The notes: generated from the letters alone by a model not told the origin. DNA of 64,000 bases from Xylocopilactobacillus apicola (GCF_033095985.1 NZ_AP026802.1:1426001-1490000), one strand, 5' to 3'; counted from the first letter of the stretch, positions 8,221-18,307 are shown. Program-made: numbers and translations.

Positions 8221-8708
8221 CTAGCAATGTCGATACCCCGTTTGAAACCTACAGGATCACCCCCGCTTGCGCGGGGAACACTAGTAGATAGCTACAGAAT
8301 CGAAGATAAGCTGGGGATCACCCCCGCTTGCGCGGGGAACACTGCACGGGGTCAACCTAATCGGGTCTCAGCATAGGATCACCCCCGCTTGCGCGGGGAA
8401 CACTATAAAGCGGTCAGACTGGCAGGGCTTTATAAAGGATCACCCCCGCTTGCGCGGGGAACACCAAGATTTCAAATCATACATGTGTTGAATTGCGGGA
8501 TCACCCCCGCTTGCGCGGGGAACACTTACTTCTATCGTTTCACCATTTTCTGGTGTAGGGATCACCCCCGCTTGCGCGGGGAACACGTCATGGTCATGCC
8601 CCAGGGCGAAATATCCACAGGATCACCCCCGCTTGCGCGGGGAACACAAAAAAACCACTTCGTCAAGTACCCGCCCTCGGGGATCACCCCCGCTTGCGCG
8701 GGGAACAC
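8193..8708 (-). CRISPR. Type I-E CRISPR array: 8 intact repeats plus a degenerate terminal repeat, 8 spacers
   Basis: Eight identical 28-bp repeats start at 8254, 8315, 8376, 8437, 8498, 8559, 8620 and 8681, with a strict 61-bp period and 33-bp spacers. A ninth, degenerate copy (8193-8220, 16 of 28 matches) is separated from the first by exactly 33 bp, so there are eight spacers. Read on the minus strand the repeat begins GTGTTCCCCGCGC and ends GGGTGATCC, the usual I-E orientation, with stem CCCCGC/GCGGGG; transcription therefore runs from 8708 down to 8193. Only 29 bp separate the leader-proximal repeat from the cas2-dnaQ stop codon. Perfect repeat identity suggests an active or recently active array. 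Confidence 0.97.
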
Positions 8709-8737
8709 ACTAAGAAAATCCCACTAAATCAACATTT

Positions 8738-9618
8738 CTAAATCTCCAGATCACCATTTTTTATGAGTTTTTCTGCCAGATCCATAGTTGCATCCGCATC
8801 AGATAGTGACTCATGAGGCTTTAAATTCTCAATCTCATATTTTTCTAAAACTGTCCCTAACCTGTAATCGTCTAAGAATTTATTTTTCTTTTTGACAACA
8901 GGCATCAAATCAATTAGTTTATTTGACAACTCTGATTCATTTAGATTTCTAAACGCCATCGAGATGAACTTATCATCAAACGACAGATTATACCCAACAA
9001 TCGGCATGTCCTCTGCAAATTCTTTTATATCTAATAATGCTTCAGACAATTCAACACCTTCATTTTCTAAAATTAAATTCGTGATACCTGTTAATTTCGT
9101 AATATTTTCAGGTATTTTTTTGTCGGTCTTAACGAACACATGGAACTTTTCTTTGAATCCATCAATATTATTTTTAACTGCACCAATGGAAATTATCTGA
9201 TCTTTACTAACATCTAAACCTGTAGTTTCAACATCAAGTGACATAAAGCTAGTTGGATTATTGGATACGACCCGTTTTTGAGTAAACTTTTTGGCTTTCC
9301 GCCATTTGGCAGCATTGCTAAATCCGTGTTTTACAAGTCCTTCTACCTTATTTAATCGCTTTACTAACGGGATACCGTCAAAATCTACAACCTGATAGTC
9401 AATTCTCGTAGTCCTGATTTGATAACCGAACTCGTTTTGAACATTGAAGACCATCGTTGCCTGACCATTGCCAATATCTCGCATAATTCGATCCCACAAT
9501 TGATCTCGAATTCTAGCACTAAAATTTCCAACATAAACGCCAGTCTGGATTTCTTGACACCACTTGGTTAAGTCACCTCTTAAGGAACGAGGAACTTTTG
9601 TTAAAGTAATAACGATCA

Positions 9619-9619
<1 letters not shown>
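8738..9619 (-). CDS. cas2: Cas2e fused to a DnaQ-like DEDDh exonuclease
   Basis: 293 residues in two domains. Residues 1 to about 95 are Cas2e (MIVITLTKVPRSLRGDLTKW, TGVYVGN), the structural hub of the Cas1-Cas2 integrase. Residues about 122-293 are a DEDDh 3'-5' exonuclease: D129 and E131 in SLDVETTG, D215/D216 in NLSFDD, H269 and D274 in PHESLSDADA. All catalytic positions are intact. The same fusion is known in Streptococcus thermophilus I-E, where the DnaQ domain trims prespacer 3' ends. The start ATG overlaps the cas1 stop (TAATG), so the two are coupled. Last gene of the operon, 29 bp from the array. Confidence 0.95.
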
Positions 9620-11218
<1,599 letters not shown>

Positions 11219-11229
11219 TTTGTTTTCTC

Positions 11230-11940
11230 CTACAACGCACTAAAAGGATCGTGATCTGTCGATTGATCTTTTTCTTGATAAGACGGATTAGTCAATTCAA
11301 TCATATCTCTCTCAACTGGACGATAGTTGAAAAAACGATTCTTTTGACTAAATGATCCGACACTATCTTTTACCATGAAATATTTATCTCCACTAAGTAA
11401 CTTTGAATCAGCCAGTAATTCAACTTTAACCGTTTGCTTATTAGATTTTGATTTTTGATACCAGCGGCTCGCTTGCCATGGAAAATCCTTTAAAACTTGA
11501 ACTGGATTTAACCCAGAAAATTCTTCGATCTGCAAAACTCCTGCTGGTACATTTGCGCGCCGTCCCAAAAACAGTTGATAGCCCGGATGTCTAAGAGCAA
11601 ATTGTATCTCATCGATTAACGAGTCATTATCACTTCCAATCGCTACCGCAAATACTGCATCTTGAATGTGTCCCCGATAAGTCAATTTTCGGGTGTCTTT
11701 TTTCCACTCAACCGTTTGAAATTCAGTAAAAACTCGACCTGGCTGATCAATTCTAACTGCAAAATCAAGACCATTTAAATCTGTGATTTTTTCATCATCT
11801 CGCTGGAATCCAAGTGCCGCAGCAATCATTCCGATCACTGCACTTTTTGAAGGATGAAGACTCGTAGTTCGCTGATTAAATGTTGCTTCATTACCAAACG
11901 ACTGAAGAGGACCGGTTAATTTAATCGTTATCGTTTTCAT
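11230..11940 (-). CDS. cas5e: Cas5e Cascade subunit
   Basis: 236 residues. MKTITIKLTGPLQSFGNEATFNQR is the typical Cas5e/CasD beginning (family pattern LxGPxQSWG); the following SLHPSKSAVIGMIAAALG is also diagnostic. Cas5e caps the crRNA 5' handle in Cascade and contacts Cas8e at the PAM. Its start overlaps the end of cas7e by 20 bp, and it is followed 11 bp later by cas6e. Confidence 0.94.
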   Translation of the reverse strand: MKTITIKLTGPLQSFGNEATFNQRTTSLHPSKSAVIGMIAAALGFQRDDEKITDLNGLDFAVRIDQPGRVFTEFQTVEWKKDTRKLTYRGHIQDAVFAVAIGSDNDSLIDEIQFALRHPGYQLFLGRRANVPAGVLQIEEFSGLNPVQVLKDFPWQASRWYQKSKSNKQTVKVELLADSKLLSGDKYFMVKDSVGSFSQKNRFFNYRPVERDMIELTNPSYQEKDQSTDHDPFSAL

Positions 11941-13015
11941 TTTGGACCACTTGTTGAAGCTCTTCTGATACTTTACTTAGTAACTCATTTAAATCTGTTA
12001 CTTGATCGTCCTTCAAAATACTATCTTTATCTCTTTCAATCTTTTCCATTGACAGTATTAAAGTTTTAATCGGTGTATCCACCATCTTCAAAGTGTTTTG
12101 ATATTCTTCTTCTAGTTTATTAATTGATGGTTTGACGTATCCTTGATTTGATTTCACTGGTTCTTCAAATGCTGAAACCAAATTAACGGGAGTATCAGTT
12201 CTAAGCGTAATCATTACATAATTAGGAAGAGTTTTATTGGCAAAAGTATTCTGCTTACCAGTTGGCATTGATAGTACAAACGATTTGATAAATTCAACTG
12301 CTCCTTCAACTGCCGCTTCAGATCCTAAATTATGAACCAACTCTGGGAAGTTTAAATTCGCATAACGATACAAAGTTGAAGAATTGTATTCGATCGAGCC
12401 TAACATTGTAGCTCCCGTTGTATCTTCTTTTTGGAGATCATCAAGGGCAGTGAAATAGTCAAATTCAGGTACTACTTCATGGGTAGAAATTGCATGGGCA
12501 ACTTGAGAAGATCCTTCGACATTTAGTTCTGGATTATCAGCAACCATCCGACCAAACAGAGCTAAATCTACTGACTGATTACCGTTGAAGATTTCTTTAA
12601 GTTCTTTTTTATCTATTTCTTCATGAGCAAGCACATATTCAGCAATTTTTTCAACTTGTCCTTTACTTATTAAAAGCAAAGCAGCCGTATCTTCACCTTT
12701 TAATTTAATGCCAGTACTTTTGAATACTTCTTTAACTTTATTATCCGCATCACTCTCAGATAAAGAAGAATCTAATGACATGATTTTCTCTTTTAATAAT
12801 TGAGCCAACTTTACTGTTCTTAATCCTGAACCCAAATCTTTACCATTCAACGCATGTCTCATTGCTCGTTTCCAGCTCTGAGAAGATACTCGTGATCTGA
12901 TAACTCCACCATATAAGGCAGTCTTTGGTGCCCCTGTGTCGTCACGATTGATATTAGACGATGGGACAGCTTGAAGGACATTGATGTCCAAGTATAGATT
13001 ATTTTTATTAGTCAT
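11921..13015 (-). CDS. cas7e: Cas7e Cascade backbone subunit
   Basis: 364 residues from the chosen start. Cas7e/CasC polymerises along the crRNA spacer and forms the Cascade backbone. Seen: LYLDINVLQAVPSSNINRDD, the RSRVSSQSWKRAMR segment and VVPEFDYFTALDD, all family landmarks. A longer in-frame start at 13057 would add 14 Lys/Glu-rich residues inside cse2; the ATG at 13015 sits behind AAGGAG with good spacing and gives an 8-bp overlap with cse2, as for other pairs in this operon, so it is preferred. Confidence 0.95.
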   Translation of the reverse strand: MTNKNNLYLDINVLQAVPSSNINRDDTGAPKTALYGGVIRSRVSSQSWKRAMRHALNGKDLGSGLRTVKLAQLLKEKIMSLDSSLSESDADNKVKEVFKSTGIKLKGEDTAALLLISKGQVEKIAEYVLAHEEIDKKELKEIFNGNQSVDLALFGRMVADNPELNVEGSSQVAHAISTHEVVPEFDYFTALDDLQKEDTTGATMLGSIEYNSSTLYRYANLNFPELVHNLGSEAAVEGAVEFIKSFVLSMPTGKQNTFANKTLPNYVMITLRTDTPVNLVSAFEEPVKSNQGYVKPSINKLEEEYQNTLKMVDTPIKTLILSMEKIERDKDSILKDDQVTDLNELLSKVSEELQQVVQNENDND

Positions 13016-13649
13016 TTTTTTCTCCTTTTTCTTCTGCTTTCTTAGCAGCATTTCCATAATATTGTTGACCCCATGATAATCGAACCGAATTTGCCGATTC
13101 GTAACTCATTTGAAACCAATAAAGGTCTTGAGCCAATTTTCCATAATCAATTTTTATCTTCAATTTTTTCGATTTAATGATGCCAACCAAGTGATTAAGT
13201 GAATTGATGACGCTATTAACATCAGTTGTTGACAATGTTTGGCGAACTCGCCGATCCAAAGCTACTTCTAAATCTTCGTTATGTCTCAATTCACCCAAAA
13301 CCGTGAAAAGGTCAACTCCTGGCTCTAACTTGTCATCTGATTCTGAATCAGAATTAGATTCTTTTTTATAGTCAATTGGTCCATAAACGAATTCATCACT
13401 GCCCTGCTGATGAATTGCATACATTCTCAAAGCAGAATATACTGCCTTTTCAGCGTATGATGGTTGACCATTTCTTCCCAATAAATCCTCTCGTAACGCT
13501 CTCATTATAATCGGCCAGGCGGGTTGAGCTCGAGGGCTGTTAAAACTTGCTGCACCACGAATACTAGCCAAAACTCCTCGGTAACTAGCGGTCCCATGTA
13601 ATATATGTATAATTGAACCAGTTACATTTTTAATTTCACTTTGTTTCAT
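13008..13649 (-). CDS. cse2: Cse2/Cas11e small subunit of Cascade
   Basis: 213 residues, all-helical in composition, with the family segments SYRGVLASIRGAASFNSPRA and EKAVYSALRMYAIHQQG. Cse2 forms the belly of Cascade and stabilises the displaced strand. It starts 8 bp after cas8e and overlaps cas7e by 8 bp. An acidic linker (SNSDSESDDKLEPG, around residues 93-106) is inserted in the middle. Confidence 0.92.
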   Translation of the reverse strand: MKQSEIKNVTGSIIHILHGTASYRGVLASIRGAASFNSPRAQPAWPIIMRALREDLLGRNGQPSYAEKAVYSALRMYAIHQQGSDEFVYGPIDYKKESNSDSESDDKLEPGVDLFTVLGELRHNEDLEVALDRRVRQTLSTTDVNSVINSLNHLVGIIKSKKLKIKIDYGKLAQDLYWFQMSYESANSVRLSWGQQYYGNAAKKAEEKGEKND

Positions 13650-13657
13650 AATTTCTG

Positions 13658-15343
13658 TTACCCTTTTATTCCTAGCTTGTTTAGAACACTTCCTAACAAA
13701 CGATTTCTTGCAATAAAAATATTAAGAGACTTATTGTTGTCTTCTTCAATCCCCGTAATATCACGTGGACTGCTATTTTTCATAAATTCTTTAACCTCAG
13801 AATTAACAATATCCCACAATGTTTCTTTCCACTCATTAATTTTCAGATCTCGATCATCATGATCTGATAATGAAGCTAACCACTCTTTGAATGGAAGATT
13901 TAATCGATCATAAAATTTACTCATTTGCTTTTTGTTAAATTCTTTCGAATCAAGACTCCGAATTTTAGATAAATTATCAGAAAATTTCCAATAGCTTTTG
14001 GCAACATCTTGGGTTAAGTCGATTGTATCCTCAATTCGTCGAGGCCAAAAATCTTGTTTATCGTCAAAGATTACATCAAGTCTCATTGTCAAATCATCAG
14101 ATATTTCCGCAAAAGGCGATTGAGATGTCGCATTTCCATCACTAACCAGTGAAACTGAAACTAAAGATACTGGTAATGACCGATCGATCATTCCATCTCC
14201 TTTAAGCCGACTCAACCAACTAACGATCCCTGGTCGATGAGTTTCATTCGATTTATTCGGATTCACGTAATCTCCAAAATTACGCCACATCGCTACATCC
14301 ATATAGTCCTTGTTTTTAACTGCCGGAACATAAATATCAGGCTCTTTTTTTGATTTTTTTCTCCAAGTACTCATCGGTTCAATATCAAAAGCATTATCTG
14401 GACTGTACATTGGGACTCCCGCACTATAAATTGTCGGAACCCCATCAGATGACCATTCAATGTGAATTAGGCGAGACCATGATGTGTACAAAGCTGCACG
14501 ATTATCGGGCAGTAATTCTTTCTTGCGCCATTTAACATATTCCTTAATATCAGTGCATTCCCAAATGGGACGCTCAATGTGATACTCCTCATCATCGAAA
14601 ACCAAGTTCAACATTAATGTCTCAAATAAATTTTTGCCTTTTACGTAAACCGGGTTTAACTTATAGAGCCACCCGGAAGGCGATGAAAACTTTTCTGAAG
14701 TTTCAACCTTTGCCTTGTCTGTTACACCGGTATAGTTTTGATAAGAAATCAACCAGCGGACTAATTCAGGCATATCTAATTCATTTTTAAAATCAGATAT
14801 TTTGGGAGAAAATAGATCTGGCGTATTATTACTCTCTGAAATTTGGCGGTTCATCTGCTTTATAGCAACCGTTCCTGTTCCTTTTTCAATTTTGTACTTT
14901 TCAAGGACCAGTGAATCATAATCTTCTTTTGATACTTGGTAAAAAGGATGTTCACCGAAAACATCAAACTTATCTTGATTATGTTTTAAGTAGTCAATGA
15001 CAACGGAAGTAAACTGACCATTTTGAAATAAACTCTCCCAAGTATCTAATAAGTCCTCCTCATCGTAATCTATAGTTGAATTTAAGACCTGAAAATTATC
15101 TGGATCAATTTCCAACCATTCATAAGGTCTATTTTCATTACTAAAGCGTGAATAGACGGTGTGCAAAATTGCTAGTAAAAATCTCATTATCGCAAGGTCT
15201 TGAGATCGCATTTCTCCTGCCAATTGCCGATAGTTATTGGCATTTTCGAAAAAATCGATCAACGACACTTCGCAAGTTTTTGAATCACTATCAATTACTT
15301 TAATCCAGGGATCAGTGGTTAAGTTGAATTGTTTATTATTCAT
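13658..15343 (-). CDS. cas8e: Cas8e/Cse1 large Cascade subunit
   Basis: 561 residues, the expected length. MNNKQFNLTTDPWIKVI at the N-terminus and FGEHPFYQVSKED (around residues 110-125) are characteristic Cse1 landmarks. The protein recognises the PAM and recruits Cas3. Its start overlaps the cas3 stop by 8 bp. Because it reads the PAM, it is the subunit that would have to accept the AA-type PAM next to the pseudo-spacer target at 18116-18137. Confidence 0.94.
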   Translation of the reverse strand: MNNKQFNLTTDPWIKVIDSDSKTCEVSLIDFFENANNYRQLAGEMRSQDLAIMRFLLAILHTVYSRFSNENRPYEWLEIDPDNFQVLNSTIDYDEEDLLDTWESLFQNGQFTSVVIDYLKHNQDKFDVFGEHPFYQVSKEDYDSLVLEKYKIEKGTGTVAIKQMNRQISESNNTPDLFSPKISDFKNELDMPELVRWLISYQNYTGVTDKAKVETSEKFSSPSGWLYKLNPVYVKGKNLFETLMLNLVFDDEEYHIERPIWECTDIKEYVKWRKKELLPDNRAALYTSWSRLIHIEWSSDGVPTIYSAGVPMYSPDNAFDIEPMSTWRKKSKKEPDIYVPAVKNKDYMDVAMWRNFGDYVNPNKSNETHRPGIVSWLSRLKGDGMIDRSLPVSLVSVSLVSDGNATSQSPFAEISDDLTMRLDVIFDDKQDFWPRRIEDTIDLTQDVAKSYWKFSDNLSKIRSLDSKEFNKKQMSKFYDRLNLPFKEWLASLSDHDDRDLKINEWKETLWDIVNSEVKEFMKNSSPRDITGIEEDNNKSLNIFIARNRLLGSVLNKLGIKG

Positions 15344-18092
15344 TGCTTTCCTCCTTTGTTAATTTTAGCCCAAACTTAGGCGAATAATTCAGATTCCACT
15401 TCTGATTAATTGTAGCATTAAAGTTTTCGTCTAATTTGACCGCTAATTCTCCTTTTAACCACTTACTAGATTCCCATCTTGGAAAGTATTTTCTAGTCGA
15501 CGTTTCTAAATCATTAATAATTTTATCTACATCATAATAAATCGCAGCGGGTAATCGAATAATTTGTTCAGCAATCTCTTTGTCCGAACATTTCTCAATC
15601 GGTCTACCATCAATTAAAAAAGTGTGGTCTTTCTTCTCTTGAATTAAAATGACTTCAAGTGTTTCTTTGATATCACGAACTGCAGCTTGCGCTTTCTGGT
15701 CATCGACTTTACTGTGCGAGTTCCCCAACCAACCATGTAAATTATTTCTTTTAGACGGTCGCTTCAACCGAAATGCTTGTGCCTTAGTCTCAGAGTCTGC
15801 TAAATGAGTTTCAAATTCATCACGAGCTTCTTCAAGCCCCTCTACTTCAGGATCATTTTCTTTGTCATAAACTGCTTGGACCAAATTAGATATATCTTTG
15901 GGCAAATTAATCTGATCATTTAGATAATAATCGGTTTTCATGAGGAGATATTTTTCATAGATAGCCTCATTTCCTGATCCGTAGTTACCCATAGATTCAA
16001 TACCCATTACATATAATTTAGGATCTTTGAACTTGTCAGGTCGTTTAATCGCATGACGATGGAGTCTTCCAGCTCGCTGCAAAAGTAAATCCATTGGGGA
16101 AATATCGGTATAAAGAACATCGAAATCAATATCTAGTGATTGTTCAAGAACTTGTGTGCCAATCACAACCATTTTTTTAGGTCTTTGTACATCTTTGCCA
16201 ATTTTCGATTGCAAATATTTTTCAATTTGTGTTCGTTCAGGGGCTAAAAACGCTGAATGCAGAACAATCAATTCAACATCTTCTTTATCGACGAGTTCAG
16301 CCAACGCTTGAGCTCTTTTAACTGTGTTAACGATCACTCCTGCAACTCCACCGCCAGCGATTTCCGATAAGATTGACTGAACTAGTTCCTCATCTTCTAA
16401 ATTAATTCGTTCAACTTCAAGCGTTACAGGTTTTTGATCTGAATGTCCCGCAAAATTAGAAACTTGCTTGACCTCAGTTCCATCTAAAACCGTCAACAAA
16501 GGATAAGCCTGTGATTTAGTCCAATCTCCACCTACACCTATCGATTTTCCGTATTTTCCACGGTAGTAACTTGCAATTAACTCCTGCCGTTTTTCTTTTG
16601 GCAATGTTGCTGACAAAATCACCATCGGGACCCGATACGCTCCAAGCCACTCAATTGCCATGTACAAATATTGACTCATATAGGCGTCATACGCGTGCAC
16701 CTCGTCAATTACAACCACTTTATTATTAAAACCTAAGTGTCTCAAAAATAAATGTTTTTGTTTAAGCGCCATCAGCAAAAGCATATCAATTGTACCGACC
16801 GTGAAATTAGCTAACGTTGATTTCTTCCCAGAAAACCAGTCATTAACAACTACAGCACCTGTATCTTCGATGTTACTGGCGTTTGGTAGATTTTCGTAAT
16901 CTGAATTGAATTGCGCCTTGCCGTGCAGCAATTTGAATGGGAAGTTTTCGTTTTGATCTTTGGCTAACGTTTCTAACCAACTAAGCACCCTGTTGAACAT
17001 CGCATTACTCGTAGCTTGGGTGGGCAAACCCCAAAACAATCCACTACGTTTAGTGGCATAAGCTAGTTGTTCTGTAGCTACTAGAGAAATTTCAGTTTTT
17101 CCTAATCCCATCGGTGCTTCAATGATCACCATTCCAGGATCATTTGCTTGATCAATAGTTTCTGTGATAACTCTTTGCACTGGTCGAGCATTAAAACCCC
17201 AACGTTTTCGATAAGGATCTTCCTCAAGACTCACCTTTTTCGGTTCCCAATTTTCTCCAATATTCCATGTTTCAATTGCATTTTCAAAACGAGCTTGAAA
17301 ATCAATGTCATCAAAATTTTTATCAAGAGAAATTAACGGAAACAGTTTTTTACTCCGATCATTCCCCAGAAACTCACTCGATGCGAACCAATCGGCTGTA
17401 ATTAAAAGTCCCTCTAAAACTACGGCTCGTGATTGATTAACGTTTGGAATGTCTTTTACGGATTGATACCCTGCTCGACTTAATCCGTATTCAAAAATTT
17501 CTTTCTGAACGTTTCGCCACATCTTACATACTTCCGGAACGCTACTGTCAGATCTAGGATCTTTATCGTATTGATAATAATTAGCTCTATAATCATTGAT
17601 TTGATTATAAGGAACATTTTCTCCAGCATCCCCGTGATGTCCTCCGATAATTGATCCGATTGATTCAGGAACACCTAAGTCCTCTAATATAGCTTCACCA
17701 GCCATGGCATGTGGTGATTTTCTAGGAAATGACAAACTAATCTGATCCAGATCGATAAATTTTGATTGAACCAACTTATCAATCAATTCGTTATCTAATT
17801 CTTTGTCACCATTATATGAAGGAATGGTTTGAAATGCTGGCGTTGCTTTACCAATATCATGGGTAATGCCCAAAAACTTTACTAATTTCCTCAGTTCATC
17901 CTCATCACCAACACCTTCAACAAACCAACTTTTTGTCCCTTCACTTAACCAGTGGTTTAGGAGCCAACCAATCGTATTTTCGGCATCAATTAAGTGTGCC
18001 ATTAAAGGCAACCAAAGTTGCTTCCCGTCCTCATTCGATTTTTTAGCCCACATATTTCGGGCCATTAAATTTACTTTTTTATTTTCTTTCAT
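15336..18092 (-). CDS. cas3: Cas3 HD nuclease-helicase (type I-E effector)
   Basis: 918 residues. The N-terminal HD nuclease has MAHLIDAE, GITHDIGKATPAFQ, SPHAMAG and GGHHGD; the superfamily 2 helicase has Walker A APMGLGKTE, box II VVIDEVHAYD, SAT motif ILSATLP and motif VI QRAGRLHRH. Recruited by Cascade, it nicks and degrades target DNA 3' to 5'. First gene of the cas operon; ATG at 18092 follows AAGGAG. All nuclease and helicase motifs are intact, so interference looks functional and tight control of the operon would be useful. Confidence 0.97.
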   Translation of the reverse strand: MKENKKVNLMARNMWAKKSNEDGKQLWLPLMAHLIDAENTIGWLLNHWLSEGTKSWFVEGVGDEDELRKLVKFLGITHDIGKATPAFQTIPSYNGDKELDNELIDKLVQSKFIDLDQISLSFPRKSPHAMAGEAILEDLGVPESIGSIIGGHHGDAGENVPYNQINDYRANYYQYDKDPRSDSSVPEVCKMWRNVQKEIFEYGLSRAGYQSVKDIPNVNQSRAVVLEGLLITADWFASSEFLGNDRSKKLFPLISLDKNFDDIDFQARFENAIETWNIGENWEPKKVSLEEDPYRKRWGFNARPVQRVITETIDQANDPGMVIIEAPMGLGKTEISLVATEQLAYATKRSGLFWGLPTQATSNAMFNRVLSWLETLAKDQNENFPFKLLHGKAQFNSDYENLPNASNIEDTGAVVVNDWFSGKKSTLANFTVGTIDMLLLMALKQKHLFLRHLGFNNKVVVIDEVHAYDAYMSQYLYMAIEWLGAYRVPMVILSATLPKEKRQELIASYYRGKYGKSIGVGGDWTKSQAYPLLTVLDGTEVKQVSNFAGHSDQKPVTLEVERINLEDEELVQSILSEIAGGGVAGVIVNTVKRAQALAELVDKEDVELIVLHSAFLAPERTQIEKYLQSKIGKDVQRPKKMVVIGTQVLEQSLDIDFDVLYTDISPMDLLLQRAGRLHRHAIKRPDKFKDPKLYVMGIESMGNYGSGNEAIYEKYLLMKTDYYLNDQINLPKDISNLVQAVYDKENDPEVEGLEEARDEFETHLADSETKAQAFRLKRPSKRNNLHGWLGNSHSKVDDQKAQAAVRDIKETLEVILIQEKKDHTFLIDGRPIEKCSDKEIAEQIIRLPAAIYYDVDKIINDLETSTRKYFPRWESSKWLKGELAVKLDENFNATINQKWNLNYSPKFGLKLTKEESNE

Positions 18093-18115
18093 CCATTCTC
18101 CTTACTTCAAACTCG

Positions 18116-18137
18116 AATATTTTAGATAATACTATAG
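18116..18137 (-). promoter_or_regulatory. Putative Cascade target site over the cas -10 box
   Basis: Compared with the pseudo-spacer 18235-18256 it matches 17 of 22 positions: 5 contiguous at one end and 11 contiguous (ATAATACTATA on the plus strand) in the seed half. On the minus strand the preceding bases are AAA, so the flanking PAM reads AAA or AAC depending on whether the first spacer base is counted as PAM-derived. The site covers the -10 element and the start region. Confidence 0.7.
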
Positions 18138-18154
18138 TTTTTTCTTAGAGTCAA
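18126..18154 (-). promoter_or_regulatory. Promoter of the cas operon
   Basis: On the minus strand TTGACT (18149-18154), a 17-nt spacer, TATTAT (18126-18131). The expected start near 18119 gives a leader of about 27 nt to cas3. The -10 box lies entirely within the stretch (18116-18137) matched by the pseudo-spacer at 18235-18256. Confidence 0.82.
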
Positions 18155-18164
18155 TTTTTAATTC

Positions 18165-18200
18165 AAAAAAATAGCGGTTTGACTGCCGCTAATTTTTTTT
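18165..18200 (-). terminator. Terminator between the small RNA unit and the cas promoter
   Basis: Arms TAGCGG (18172-18177) and CCGCTA (18186-18191), with T-runs on the appropriate side in both directions (seven on the minus strand, eight on the plus strand). It isolates the mini-array transcript from the cas operon, so cas genes must rely on their own promoter. Confidence 0.85.
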
Positions 18201-18206
18201 GAAAAC

Positions 18207-18285
18207 TTAATACACCCGCTTATGCGGGGAATACTATATTCCAAATAATACTATAAGGATCACCCCTGCTTATTGCAGGGAATAA
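18207..18285 (-). repeat. Two degenerate CRISPR repeats around a 22-nt pseudo-spacer
   Basis: The copies at 18207-18234 and 18257-18285 share the orientation of the main array. The first has 20/28 identity; the second is 29 nt because its loop is one base longer. Both keep a hairpin, one through a compensatory C-G to T-A change. The 22-nt interval differs from the 33 nt of every true spacer. Confidence 0.88.
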
Positions 18286-18307
18286 ACTTACAAAAAGTTC
18301 CTTTAGA

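Larger units (their letters stand above)
18165..18301 (-). ncRNA. Candidate CreR-like Cas-regulating RNA (degenerate mini-CRISPR)
   Basis: Predicted transcript of about 135 nt on the minus strand. It has an upstream pseudo-repeat (18257-18285) with stem CCCTGC/GCAGGG and an unchanged handle GTGATCC, a 22-nt pseudo-spacer (18235-18256), a downstream pseudo-repeat (18207-18234; 20 of 28 identical to the array repeat) with stem CCCGC/GCGGG but a diverged handle, then a terminator. Cas6e cutting of both hairpins would yield a short crRNA-like guide whose seed pairs with the cas -10 region. It fits the published CreR concept: partial matching recruits Cascade as a repressor without cleavage. An alternative is a dying second array whose match is chance; I think that less likely given the intact regulatory parts. 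Confidence 0.72.

Noticed and set aside
8143-8727. Two open frames on the plus strand across the CRISPR array
   Set aside because: They arise from the 61-bp period (repetitive translated motif) and have no ribosome sites; they are products of the array, not genes.
18257-18285. Interpretation as an ordinary second CRISPR array
   Set aside because: The spacer is 22 nt instead of 33, both repeats are degenerate in complementary ways, and the unit has its own terminator. A residual array remains possible but explains fewer of these facts.
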